From the NCBI GenBank assembly GCA_002786025.1, contig NHNW01000018.1:682001-746000 (forward strand): a stretch of 64,000 nt of DNA. The letters are read 5' to 3'. Below the pieces are notes generated by a model. The model was not told where the DNA came from, searched no databases, and worked only from the letters and a program-made list of their open reading frames with translations. Positions 46,801-57,603 of this stretch are shown one piece after another (the stretch's first letter is position 1; the number at the start of each line of letters is the position of its first letter). This DNA is from Zasmidium citrigriseum. Lineage: Eukaryota > Ascomycota > Dothideomycetes > Mycosphaerellales > Mycosphaerellaceae. The translations under genes were made by a program, and so were the position numbers.

Positions 46801-47004
46801 TGTTGGCTTTGTTTTGGTGGTGTGAGAGGCGCCCAGGCAGCTCCAGCCTTGCGTGTCACGAGGTAGGGTTACCTTATCAGGCAGCACCGCGACGCCGAGG
46901 TCGCGGAGCGGCAGCTTCAGCTTCTTGAGCTGGTCGTTGACGGAGATCTTGATGGTAATGAGGGTGTCGGCGGTGACAGGGGAGTTGGTGGTGTTGGCCG
47001 CCAT
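43812..47004 (-). CDS. nbr1: NBR1-type selective autophagy receptor (PB1, four ZZ fingers, FW domain, LIR)
   Basis: Two exons (47004-46873, 46778-43812; intron 46779-46872) giving 1032 residues. An N-terminal PB1-like domain spans about 14-100. Four ZZ zinc fingers lie between about 200 and 495 (CNECDKAMSNEHYHCNIC, CNSCIIALPEREFVTCTTC, CDGCDKKIYGVRNKCLNC, and the CDGPLCKK...CTICHDTDFC finger). The Nbr1/FW domain (about 596-716) contains WFLKNPGPYTWPAGC. A Gln-rich coiled coil and a Lys/Glu-rich coiled coil follow. The C-terminus has DEEWDIL (W at about 1018), a strong Atg8-interacting motif. By family, it links cargo such as peroxisomes, ubiquitinated material or vacuolar hydrolases to the Atg8 membrane. 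A frame open for 833 codons lies antisense to it and is not a gene. Confidence 0.94.
43848..43859 (-). other. Codons of LIR/AIM core WDIL
   Basis: The four codons for W-D-I-L lie 15 residues from the C-terminus, preceded by acidic TDEE and followed by DASDQE. This fits the [WFY]xx[LIV] consensus for Atg8 binding. Confidence 0.75.
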
Positions 47005-48274
47005 GGTTGCGGTGGTGGTTGGTATCGGGCGTAGGAGAGGTGCAGGTGCAGGCTGGCGGTCGGTAGATGATGACGTCCGGCGAGCGGGTGCGTCGGTCGG
47101 CTGGCCTGCAGCGAGGGAGTTGAAAGAAAGGTGACGGCGGATGTGGAAAGAGACGACGGCCACGCCTTCTTAATGGGCGTTCGAGGGCGGCGTGGTGGGT
47201 GTGGGCGAGGTGGAGGAGGTGATAGTGAGCAAGCAGTGAGGCGTAAGGTTACAAGAGCGGAGGCAGCAGGACGCACACGTGATGATGGGTCAAAGCGTTC
47301 CCGCTAGCTCCTAGCTTCACCGGAACCTTGCCGTTGTGCAACTCGTCCAGTCGCTGAGCTGCGAGTGCGATACTTCAGCAATAGGTCAGCACGGGAACCA
47401 TCGAGAATGAGGCAAAACAGTATCTATGTATTACTGATGAGACTGTCCACGAGCCTTTCAACTGCCTAGAGACCATCCGTGGCGATTTCTTTCTTTCGCC
47501 TTCCCGGGCACGCAATCCGAGCCCTAACATACGTCGATGAAGCCGTCGACAACCCAGGGGACTGCTCTCCTCTACTCTGATGACCGGCGAAGCTGATCAA
47601 GCGACGATGTGAACTCGCTCTTTATCGCGACCATAATGAATATTGATATATCTTCTGGAGATAAGCCGTGCCTGCTGCTGCAATCTCCGAAAAACTGCCC
47701 ACCTGGAACTACGTCCTTTTGTATGGCTTCACTCTGGGACGAGGACAGCCGAGACTGGGCTTCATCGCAGTAGCTCTTTATTTAAGCTGGCCTGTCAACT
47801 CTCAATCTAATCAGTGCAAGCGTGTAGCTGGCATCTACAAGGGTATTCGCAATCAGCCGCCAGATATGGCATCAAGGAAAAGATCCATTACAATGTTCAG
47901 CCACAGACAGTAGATGTCAGTCGTGAAAGCTGTCCTTATCTTGTACTCGCAGTAAATGTCAGGATTCAGGGAACAGAAACGGGCGCACATGCACGATTAG
48001 CCAGGAGTGACGACAAAGAAGCTTTGGCGCTGGTCGAAGGTTCAGGGAGTGGGGCCTTAAGCGAGAGTCAACTTGGAAACTTCTACGCAGACACAAACAT
48101 TCGCTCGCCATTCAACAAACTCTCCCCCTTCACCGCCCCTTGCTCCGACATACAGACGACCAGGACTCTGTCTAGATACTGTGAATAGAGCGTCCGACTC
48201 GATCTCGCTCTCCAAACCGCCTTTCACGAGCAGCACGACCGATCCCAACGAGCTCTCCTTATCACCCCAGAACA
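47005..48274. other. Divergent promoter region, 1.27 kb
   Basis: Lies between the NBR1-like start (minus) and the upstream reticulon start (plus). Short frames, such as that at 47668-47913, have no family features. No RNA or repeat is recognised. Confidence 0.45.
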
Positions 48275-49720
48275 ATGGCAGAGACCAGCCCGCAGCAGCA
48301 ACAATACCCCGACCTCAACCCCTACTCGACCTCCAACGGCAACGGATCGGTGGAAGAGACAAAGAACACGAACACCATCTTGAGCAGTAAGGTAGGCACA
48401 ACCCACTCAACGCACACACACCGTTCCTCGGGCCAGTGACTTCCACGCATGTGATGCGGGAGCTGCCTGAGCAGGAGCAAGAACAGGGAAGTGACAAGCT
48501 GGCCGCTGTGTCAACAACACCACGTTACGTCGCTTCCGCCAGCTCGCTTCCTCCCTCTTTATAACCCTCGACAAAGCACTCCACTCTCGCCACGCACTCC
48601 CTCGAGCTTTGACTGACACGCCGACCAGTATCACCACCATCCCTGCACTTCGCCTGAGTGCCCAAATCAGGCCTATTGATCCTAACCCCGACCACAGACG
48701 CACAATCCACAATGGACAGCATCAAGAACTCCGAGACCGTCCAGTCTCTCGCCAACGGCCCCATGGCCGACAAGGCCCGCGCCGAGGCCGACACCACCAA
48801 GACCGAGTTCAACAACCTCGCCGCTTCCCGCCAGACTCCCCAGACGCAGACTGCCAACGGCCAGGAGCTCACACATTACCATTCCTTCTTCTACAACCTG
48901 CTCTCCTGGGAGAACCCCCGTGCTACGGCTATCAGCTATGTCACCATCGTCGCCCTCATCTTGGCCACCCGCTACCTTCCAGTCACTAGACTTGCGTTGA
49001 AGGGTCTTTGGGTCCTTCTGGGTTGCACGGCAGCGGCGGAGACTGTCGGAAAGCTTGTCCTTGGAAATGGCATTGCCAGCAAGATGCGACCAAAGCGATA
49101 CTACACCTTCCCGCGCGAGACTCTCGAAGCAGTACTGGGCGACCTCGAGGAGCTCATCAACTTCTTCGTCATTGAGTTCCAGCGCATTGTCTTCGCCGAG
49201 AATGTCTACGCCACGATTCTGGTGAGTCTTGATATTTGCAGCACCCTATAGTCCTTGGCTCATTGACGTTCAGGCTTTCTTCACCACCTTGCTCTCATAC
49301 GTCCTCATCAAGATCATGCCTTCTTGGGGCCTTGCTCTGTTCTTCACCACCCTCATCTACTTCGTTCCCCTCGCCTACATCAGCAACAAGGAGATCATCG
49401 ACGAGCACCTCAACAACGCCCAGAAGATCGCTTCCGAGCAGACCAGCCAGCTTCGCGGCATCGTCGCCGAGCACACGAACAAGACTATGGAGATGAGCCA
49501 GAGCGCGCTCAAGGAGTACACTGCCAAGGCACAGGAGATGATCGGACAGAGCAAGCAGGCCGCCGTCGACAAGGGCATCGTGAAGCAAGAGACTGCTGAC
49601 AAGGTAGTACCCGAGAAGCCAGTCAGCAACGCAGACTTCCCTGCCGCACCAAAGGAGGAGCCAGCGTCTCCTGTGGTCCAACAAGCGGAAGAGAAGAAGG
49701 CCGAGCCCCTGGCCGCTTGA
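48275..49720 (+). CDS. rtn1: Reticulon-like ER-shaping protein
   Basis: Proposed three-exon model (48275-48386, 48698-49221, 49274-49720) giving 360 residues. The reticulon homology domain begins at HYHSFFYNLLSWENPRAT. It has two long hydrophobic hairpins (ISYVTIVALILATRYLPV with LALKGLWVLLGCTAAAE; FFTTLLSYVLIKIMPSWGLALFFTTLIYFVPLAY), split here for length. The C-terminal tail is amphipathic and Lys/Glu-rich. Reticulons insert as wedges and bend the tubular ER. Two starts are possible. The ATG at 48712 gives 318 residues. The ATG at 48275 adds a 42-residue tail (MAETSPQQQQYPDLNPYS start) across a 311-bp intron that keeps frame. I favour the longer form because related fungal reticulons carry similar N-termini, as I recall them. 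Confidence 0.88.
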
Positions 49721-50411
49721 AATACTTGATCATCTTGATCATTCCTGGCAGATTTCCCCCTGCAGAGATTGAAACTGGGTCATGGGCGTTGATGGCACAT
49801 GTGCTCTGGCGGAGGACGAGACCCTACATGCGCTCACCATAAGCACCCTCACAGACTGGCATATTCGAAAACGGCGCTGGATTTTGACATGGCGTGGAGT
49901 TGGAGTTGTAGCACTACTTCTCCTGGGTCATTACTGGGCGCTGACGATGGAACGAGTAAGCGAGCGAGTGCTTTTCCCATCGAAACCTGTAGAATGAGTT
50001 GACGAGATGAACCTCGACTAATGTAAAGCGTTGTCTCACTTATTGTGCATGGTATCAACGTCTCAATAACAATGCTTCTACATGTGATCGACATGGCCGT
50101 GCCCCAGCTTACTAATGCGATCCCATTGCCGGAGACATTCGCGTATTCAACCCTTACTGTCTCAGATCATCCTTCAACTTATGCACTACTCAGTGTCCAC
50201 GAGCTCATAGCTATCCCTGACGAACTAGACAACGATCCATTGGCTGACAGCAGTCTCGCAAGGTCTAAAGCCGAGAGTCCGATCTGCTTTCGTAAGACTG
50301 GAGACGGAAAGGAATAGCATCAAAGTCGCCGTTCGGACAGTTCATATCATATCAAACCAACCCCACCGACCTATACAAAGAACCGGTACAACAGGAGTAC
50401 TCTTCTTATAC
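49721..50411. other. Intergenic
   Basis: 691 bp between the reticulon stop and the GST start. Frames at 49782-50317 are short and featureless. No gene is seen. Confidence 0.5.
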
Positions 50412-51301
50412 ATGCTCAGAGCAAGATCTAGATTAACCTCTCTCCAGAAACACTTCGCCACCCGTCCACCCTCATCCAGCATCACCACAACAACCACCGC
50501 CAAAATGGGCTCCCTCCCCACCCCCACCCCCAAAATCACCCTATACACAAACCACATGTGTCCCTACGCGCACCGCGCCCACATCACCCTCGAAGAACTC
50601 AAACTCCCCTTCGAAGAAGTCATCATCGACCTCAACACGCCCCGACCCCAATGGTATCTTGACATCAATCCCCGGGGTTTGGTCCCGAGTATTAAGTACT
50701 CTGTGGAGGGGGTTTATGAGGAGGAGATTGTGACGGAGAGTGCGATTGTGAGTCAGTTTTTGATGGAGGAGTTTCCGGGGACGTTGCTTCCGGGGACGGA
50801 GGGGAGGGGGGCGGCTTTGAGGTGAGTTGAGGGGATGGTTGTTGGGTGGGTGTGTTGAGCTGATGTGTGCATAGGAGAGCGAGGATTAATTTTTTCGTGG
50901 ATACTTGGTCGACGAAGATTGGAAGTGGATGGTTCCCGATCATGATGATGGACGACGGACCCGAGAAAGAAGAGAAGTTGAACGCATGGGTCGAGACGAT
51001 CAAGAAGGAATTGGAGCCCCTCCTCGCCGATGCTAAGCCCTTCTTTGGTGGGAGCAAAGACCTCACCATGGCCGAAGTCATCGCGGCTCCGTTTGTGTTG
51101 AGGTTCTATCTCATCGCGGAGGATGGCGAGTTCCTTCCCAAGTCTTTGGTTGAGAAATTGGATAGTCTGCCGAATTTCAGTAGGTGGGCAAAGGAGGTTA
51201 AGGCCCATCCAAGTGTCTTGAAGGTCTTTCCCAAGGAGGAGATCATGGCGGGGATGAGGAAGAGACTGGGTTCTATGAAGGCGGCGGCGAAGAGCAAGTA
51301 A
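50412..51301 (+). CDS. Glutathione S-transferase, omega-like, with possible mitochondrial presequence
   Basis: Two exons (50412-50821, 50875-51301) giving 278 residues. The thioredoxin-fold N-domain has TLYTNHMCPYAHR with Cys50 in the active-site position, then a helix (ITLEELKLPFEEVIID), NPRGLVPSIKY and ESAIVSQFLMEEF. The C-terminal helical domain starts near RARINFFVDTW. A catalytic Cys rather than Ser/Tyr is typical of omega-class GSTs, which act as thioltransferases or dehydroascorbate reductases. The first 31 residues are basic, Ser/Thr-rich and free of acidic residues (MLRARSRLTSLQKHFATRPP), like a mitochondrial presequence. Met32 is an alternative start for a cytosolic form. Confidence 0.92.
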
Positions 51302-51456
51302 TAAAAGCAAATGAGGTTGAGGTTCCAGAATGTATGTTCATGCCTGTATGAAGTTCCTCACAACCCACTCTGTTGCATGGGTGTTCTTAAACACCGTACG
51401 AAAGACTTCCACTCTATCCAGTCAAAATGCAAAACGCCGCGCTTCCAATGCTTTGC

Positions 51457-53857
51457 TCATGTGGCAACCTGAATGCCATGCACACTCTCCAACGCTTTCA
51501 TGCCTTGCTTCTCAAAGGTAGATACCATTAGCTCGCACCTCCTCTTCAACTCTTCCTCGCCCTTCTCGGCACGATATCGAATCCACTCTTCCACGGTCAT
51601 CCTCTTCTCCGGGCTCTGCAAGTCTCCGGCCGCAGCTTGGAGCAGCTCTGATAGCTGGCCACCTGGTTCATCGAGATTCTCTTCTCCGTCGTCCTCGGGG
51701 TGAAGCGACGAAAGAAGCGCCGTGTCAGGATTAACAGCAGTCCAAGGTGCACTCGTGGTCAGGTGAGAAATCTGCTTGCTCGGGCTCAGCATCATCTTCG
51801 CTGGGGATCGATTGGGCGTGCTCGCTGCAAGCGGGATCTTGATCGTTTTGGTTGGGCTCAAAACAATGTTTGGTTGAGCTTGCTTCGCGGATGGTTCGAT
51901 AAACGACGACTGTATGTTCTCTTTGTCGCTACCATTCGGACTGGGAGTATGGCCTGCTGGTGCATAGGACTGTCGCGACGGAGAATGGTGTTGTTGAATT
52001 GTGTTATGGCCATCTGCCTCCACCTCATCCTGGAGCTTCTGCAATTCTGCACTGTCTTTGCTAACTCGTCCAGACGACGGAGACGGTTCGAATTCTTCAA
52101 CATGGTCTTGCTCCTGTTCCACGGCGTGTTGCGAGGCTTGCTCTGCGGCAATGCGTGCAAGCTCCTGCTCGATCTCCATTTCATCCTGGGCAAGATCTTC
52201 GTGCTCCTCCGCAGCGTCTTCCTGGTCTGACGTCGTCGATTTGGCTTTTGACGACCGTGATGAGCGTGTCGTCGACGTCTTCTTTCCTTTCGGTCTGCCC
52301 TTGCCCTTCTTTGCTGGTGCCTCTGCTGGTGGAGCCGGATTCAGCTCTATTGGATCGTCCTGCGCAAGCTCATCCTCATTCATTGGGGCATCAGGCTTCG
52401 AATCTACAGACATCTTGGATGCCTTCTTCGGTCGTCCTCGCTTGGGCTTCGAGGCTTGCTCAGGCTCGAGTTCAATAACGCTGGATCCCTGTTTCCTGGA
52501 TCCGTCAGACATCCTCTTCACACCTCGCTTGGGCTTCGTCCGATCAATTGCAGGAGTCGATTCGTCGCCAGGCTCAAAGTCATCCACTTCTGAGTCATGT
52601 GGCAATTCAGGCCACGCTCCTGGTGCCGGATCTTCCACTGCAGGCTCTGGTTCCTTCTGGGCTTTCCGCTTGGTTCTAGTCGACTTCTTGGGAGCAGTCA
52701 TCTCGCTCTGACTGATCTCGATCACGGACGAATCGATCTGCTTCGATGCACGGGTTCCTTTCTTGGGTTTCTTGGAGGGGACGGGCGGCGCTTCAACTTC
52801 GATTTCCTCCGTGGCCTGGGCCTGGTTGAGATCTGGATACAAGGCAGCCTCCTCTTCCAAAGGCTCTTCAGCAGCCTTTTTCTTGCCTTTCGTGCCTTTC
52901 GCTGGTGCCTTGGCCCTGCTTGCCTTCTTCTTCCCCTTCGTAGTACTTGTAGCCGTGGCTTGAGACGCGTTGGTCGCGGTGGTGACGTTGCTATCGTCAA
53001 CATCCTCCAGCGGGTCAATATAGCTGCCAGGCATACTGGGCACGTCGCTCATGGCACTCATGGCGCTCATTGTGCTTATCCTGCTAGTCTTACTAGCGGT
53101 GCTCGCCCTCGCACCCTTCGTGTTTCTGCTCTTCTTGATCTTCCCATTGGCCGCATCAACCCCGTGAAAGTGTTCGAGTAGCGTAAAGAATCTGCACGTT
53201 GGCACTCGTCGTTTGTGTTCGGTGAAAGGATCATCTTTTGGCTCCCAACCATCCAGACTAAGGCCGCAGTAGAAGCAGGTAGCTCCATCGATACCATCGT
53301 CGTCCTCGGCGACCGGATCCCAACACCATCCAGCTTCCACCATCTTCGCGATCTTGCATTTCCATCCTTTCTTGCTTTCGTGCGGCCATCCATCGCCAGT
53401 CGCAAAAGTGGTTTTTCGGGCTTCAATCATCTCCTCGGATAGCGGATCTCGGTGTTCCAGGTCGGTATCATCCTCTGCCCTGAAAACGCTAGCAGCAGTC
53501 GCCCACGGACACCCACGCGTGTGAGCGATATGTTCCTGAATTGGCACATCGGTTTCCTCCCACCCGTCGAGCCGCACATTACACAGGAAGCAGGTGACAT
53601 TGTCGATGGATTCTTGATCGGGTCGGTAGAAGAAGCCTGCACGTGCGAGCTGATTTAAGGTCAGTAAATGCAATATGAATGATCACTTCCTGCAAACATA
53701 CCAATACAGGATCGGGTTTCTCGTGCGGCCACTCGGCGGTGCTGGCGTTCTTCTTCTTCCCCGACGAAGTGGCCTGTCGCTTGCGGAGTGGCTGTGGCTC
53801 CTCGAATGTCCTCAATCGCGCCGGAAAGGACTGCATCTCCTTGTGAGTGACCGCCAT
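51457..53857 (-). CDS. bir1: Bir1/survivin-type chromosomal passenger protein with two BIR domains
   Basis: Two exons (53857-53702, 53649-51457) giving 782 residues. The first BIR domain spans about 15-100 (RLRTFEE, then CFLCNVRLDGWE with the distal His and Cys in EHIAHTRGCPW). The second lies at about 125-215 (CFYCGLSLDGWEPKDD, HKRRVPTCRF). The long middle is Lys/Ser/Glu-rich with many SP/TP sites (likely Cdk1 targets) and patches such as KPKRGRPKKASK. The C-terminal helix (TVEEWIRYRAEKGEEELKRR) is a conserved end segment expected to bind the INCENP (Sli15/Pic1) partner. The complex targets Aurora kinase to centromeres. The intron join is required for a complete first BIR. Confidence 0.93.
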
Positions 53858-54195
53858 CGTGTCGACGTGGGTGGTTGAAGAAGTGTGCGGTTGCTTTCGA
53901 GGTCGCGTCAACAATGTTGTTGTGTTTACGCGGAGCTGCAAGCGCGGGATCGGGCATGGGACGGGCCGAAAGCTACGTCACTTGATCGGGGCTCGGGGCC
54001 AGACCACTTTCGCATGAGCCGGGAGTCGAGTTCTCACTCAACCCAACTCCAGAATCCTTCACCTGCTCTGTTGGCACCACCTCCTAGACAACCTGGGAGA
54101 TGATGCTCTAAACCCGAACCAATCCGTACAATTATGGCTTCAAAATTTGATTGATCGTTTCATTGCCTCCCTTTCAAACCTCCCTGCGAAGAGCC
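53858..54195. other. Divergent promoter region
   Basis: 338 bp between the Bir1 start (minus) and the Tam41 start (plus). No gene or clear element is seen. Confidence 0.5.
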
Positions 54196-55998
54196 ATGTC
54201 GCTACCTAATAAGCTGGCTGTAGGTCGATGAACCCAATTCCCAACGTGAGAAACACCCTCGTTGACGGTCTCCTAGTCGTCGCCGGCATTCCACTCCCTC
54301 GTTGGCGCACACTCCTTCCTCCTCGGTCAAGCAGCTTGGAACTATCGGCCCTCCTTTCTACGATCGTCCCGCCAGACCCGATCACTCTCTGCGACACCAC
54401 TGCTTCGCGAACAACAACTAGAAGAACACTCGAAAGCCCCAAGCCAGACTCCGCCACCGTCGCAACCGCCTTCTAGTTCTTCTAGTTCGAACCAATCGTC
54501 TGGTCAGGCCAAACGAGCAGCTAAATCGGCGTCGGTTGACGAGAAGAAGTCAGGATGGACCGACTCCGCGGTAGCAGACAGTACTGCTATGGGCAACGCG
54601 AATCAAAGCTTGCCTCCTGGCTGGGAAGAGAATGCAGACTACAACGTGTCGCGATTCGCTGACTTGCCGCATCGGTATTTCGGGTACAATCAGCACATCA
54701 AGATCAATGAGGACTTCAAGGAATCTTTGCGACAAGTTCTGTGGCAGTTCAGAGCTCCCATACGTTACGCATTTGCGTATGGCTCCGGTGTCTTTGGGCA
54801 AAAGTCGTCTTCGTCGAGCTCGCCTTCCGACTTCAGTCCTCACCCGCATCCTCCCAAGGCTGTTGAAGAGTGGCAGAAAGGAGGCGCAAAGATCATAGAC
54901 TTCATTTTCGGGGTCAGCCACACGGAGCACTGGCATAGCTTGAACCTCCAGCAGCATCCAGAGCACTATTCTGGCTTGAAGTACATGCCGTACAGCTCGG
55001 CTGTTGTCTCTTGGATGCAAGATGGATGGGGCGCAGGCTTGTATTACAACCCATACATCACGGTCAATGGCATCATGATCAAATACGGCGTTGTAAATCT
55101 GGACACACTGGCCCGTGACCTGACCGATTGGGATACGCTGTACCTTGCCGGGCGTTTGCAAAAGCCGGTCAAGATCCTTCGAGACGATCCAAGAATACGC
55201 CTTTCAAACCAGGTCAACCTTATCTCCGCCTTGCGCACTGCTCTTTTGATGCTTCCGGAACAATTCAACGAACGACAGCTTTACGAGCGAATTACCAGCT
55301 TATCCTACCTTGGAGACCCTAGAATGCACTCTCTGATTGCTTCTGAGGCCCCCAACAAAGTTTCCAACATTGTTGGCGCACAACTGCCAGGATTCAGACA
55401 ACTCTACGTTCCACTGATCGACAATCTGCCCAATGTGCGCTTCGCAGACCAACGTACGCCACGATCTCTTGGATGGGAGAAGGAAGACGCAATTCGGCAC
55501 ACGGGTGTCATTACTCAGTTAGATGATGTGCTCGGCGGTCAAGACGGGCTTTCCATGGCGCAAGACATGGATCCTGTCAAGCGCGGGAACATGGTTCGTC
55601 GGTTGCCGAAAGAGTTTCGCAAGAAGCTTTACTACCAGTACAAGAAGAAGTTTGGAATCCCTGGAAGCGCTTTCAGTGACATCTTGGAGGAGACTAAAGA
55701 TGACGATCCGACTGGCTTCAGGCGACGCGAGGGCGGAGACTTTGAAAGGCGAATCGCTCAGCAAGCTGATTTGCCCGAAGTCATGGCCAAATGTGTGCAG
55801 GGAACTGTCAGCTGGCCGGCGACCATGCAGACCGTCAAGGGAGTCTTTACTTCTGGATTGACGCGATCGATCAAGTACGTTCAGGAGAAAAGATCCAAAG
55901 GCAAGGCGAAAGCCAAGGCGAGCCCCGAGAAGACCAATGCCACCAAGTCTGACAAGGACGGCGAGGCATCGGAAACGTCTTCGAAGAAAAGCGAATGA
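54196..55998 (+). CDS. tam41: Mitochondrial CDP-diacylglycerol synthase Tam41
   Basis: Two exons: 54196-54219 (MSLPNKLA) and 54277-55998, giving 581 residues. The second exon is open upstream of the ATG at 54589 without a stop until the acceptor at 54276. The real protein therefore starts earlier, with a basic, Ser-rich mitochondrial presequence (SFLRSSRQTRSLS). Nucleotidyltransferase features: YAFAYGSGVFGQ (GS motif, about residue 169), KIIDFIFGVSHTEHWH with acidic residues, and IKYGVVNLDTLARDL. By family, it converts phosphatidic acid and CTP to CDP-DAG for cardiolipin synthesis in the inner mitochondrial membrane. The Lys-rich C-terminal tail is variable. Confidence 0.93.
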
Positions 55999-57603
55999 AC
56001 TTGATACACGACAGGCGGCTGAGACCTGATTGTTTATGCATAGCGGGTGGAGTATGGGGGCTGGGACCAAAAGAACGTGCTGCCTGAACGGAGGCCACTG
56101 CTGGGAAAATGGAAGTCAAATGCCATCACGAGGCTGCTTTCTTGTGTAGATACTTTGAGATAACGAGACGAATGCTCGAAAGAATTGTATCAAAGATCGA
56201 ATGCGATGCCCATATGTGCTGAGTTGCATTCGACTGGTGGAAAAGGCATGCAAGCTAGCGGCTGTCCTTGCATGTCGCCCTTCTGCAGCGCCCTTCTGCA
56301 TCGCCCTTCGCCCTCTGTTGCACTGGACTATCTCTCGCCTTGTTCAGCAATCTTCTCCCGTAGAATGACGGCCTTCGATACGTTTTTCCTGCATGCAGCC
56401 TCTAGTGACCAAATGCTATCTATGGCGTTCCTCTATTGTTTCTTGTACCTCCAATCCAAGACATGCAGAACAAAGACTCTACAGGCCACGGAGGTCTTTG
56501 GAGACGATTAGTATGACGAGATCGCAGATATGTTGCTGTAGTCGAGCGATCCGCACTGTCCAAATGTCGATTCAATAACACCAACGTACAATCGCGAGAT
56601 GCTGGAAGCAACGACCAGACGCCGGATGTCGAATCTCGCCAGCATTGCGATTTTCTGAGGCTTGGTATCACCATGCAGCCATCCGTCAACCACTTCATTT
56701 GAGAGAACCGGAGTCGCGGCGTATGCCGTCGCCACACGTCTGAGGCGGACTCTGCATAACACTCGACGCCTGAGAGAAGACATCACGATTAACCAAGACC
56801 CAAAGGCTGATCTCGCCTCGAGCCCCTCAAAACCCGTCGCCAGACTGCAGCAGCTGATATCGGCATGCATAATCAGCCGCAGCGATTGCCAGGTCCAGGA
56901 TCAGAGCGTGCTCGAGCCGAACTTCGTTTGCGCCGATGCTTGGTGGCCGTACAGAACATGTGCGTCTGCGATTGTCCGTAGTAGGGGATGGAAGAGGAAA
57001 GAGAGAGCCAGTCGAGTGAAGCCACCCCTGTCGAACCATGCTCTGCGCTAATGCACCTCCCCGCCGCTCATCCTCCGGGTTGATCGTTGTGGAAACGGTT
57101 CTGTTGGCTTTTTTCAAATAGCCGGATCGAAAGCCGGTACTGAAGGACATCGCGTTGATGGAAGGTTAGATAGGACCAAAGGGAACATGTCGGTGAACAT
57201 GAAATGGCAAGAGCGCTACGCTTCGTCGGCGGCAAAGCAGTTCGGAATCGACATCAGGCTGTGGCGTTGCCGCGAATAGGAGCGACGCAGGCCAGGGCCT
57301 TCCCGGCGCCATCGAGCCCCTCGGACGCGATTCGACGAACAGGCCCAGCTGAAACAGATTGAAGGGGTCGAGGTTCTGGGCAATATTGCTGTCTTCTGCC
57401 CCGTGCGTCTTCTGCTTCCACCTCTCCTAATCTGCGCCGGCCCTGTAACTGTCTACATTTGCGACTGTATCAAGCTATCTAGGCAAAGCATTTTTTTCAG
57501 TTTCATCGCCATGTCTCGCATAGACACCTGCCCCTGATCGGCTGGCCAGCGACTTCCTTCGCCCGTGGCTGACCGCCGCTCCGAGCGGCTTGGCGAACAG
57601 AAC
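55999..57603. other. Intergenic, 1.6 kb
   Basis: The longest gene-free stretch apart from the 33.5-35.1 kb region. It holds the Tam41 3' flank and the promoter of the patatin-type gene. Short frames (56185-57150, both strands) have no recognisable features. Confidence 0.4.

Noticed and set aside
47668..47913. 81-codon frame upstream of the reticulon gene
   Set aside because: Starts without ATG in a divergent promoter region and shows no family features.
56508..57150. Overlapping frames of 105-130 codons on both strands before the patatin gene
   Set aside because: No ATG-supported, conserved or domain-bearing reading; consistent with chance in intergenic DNA.
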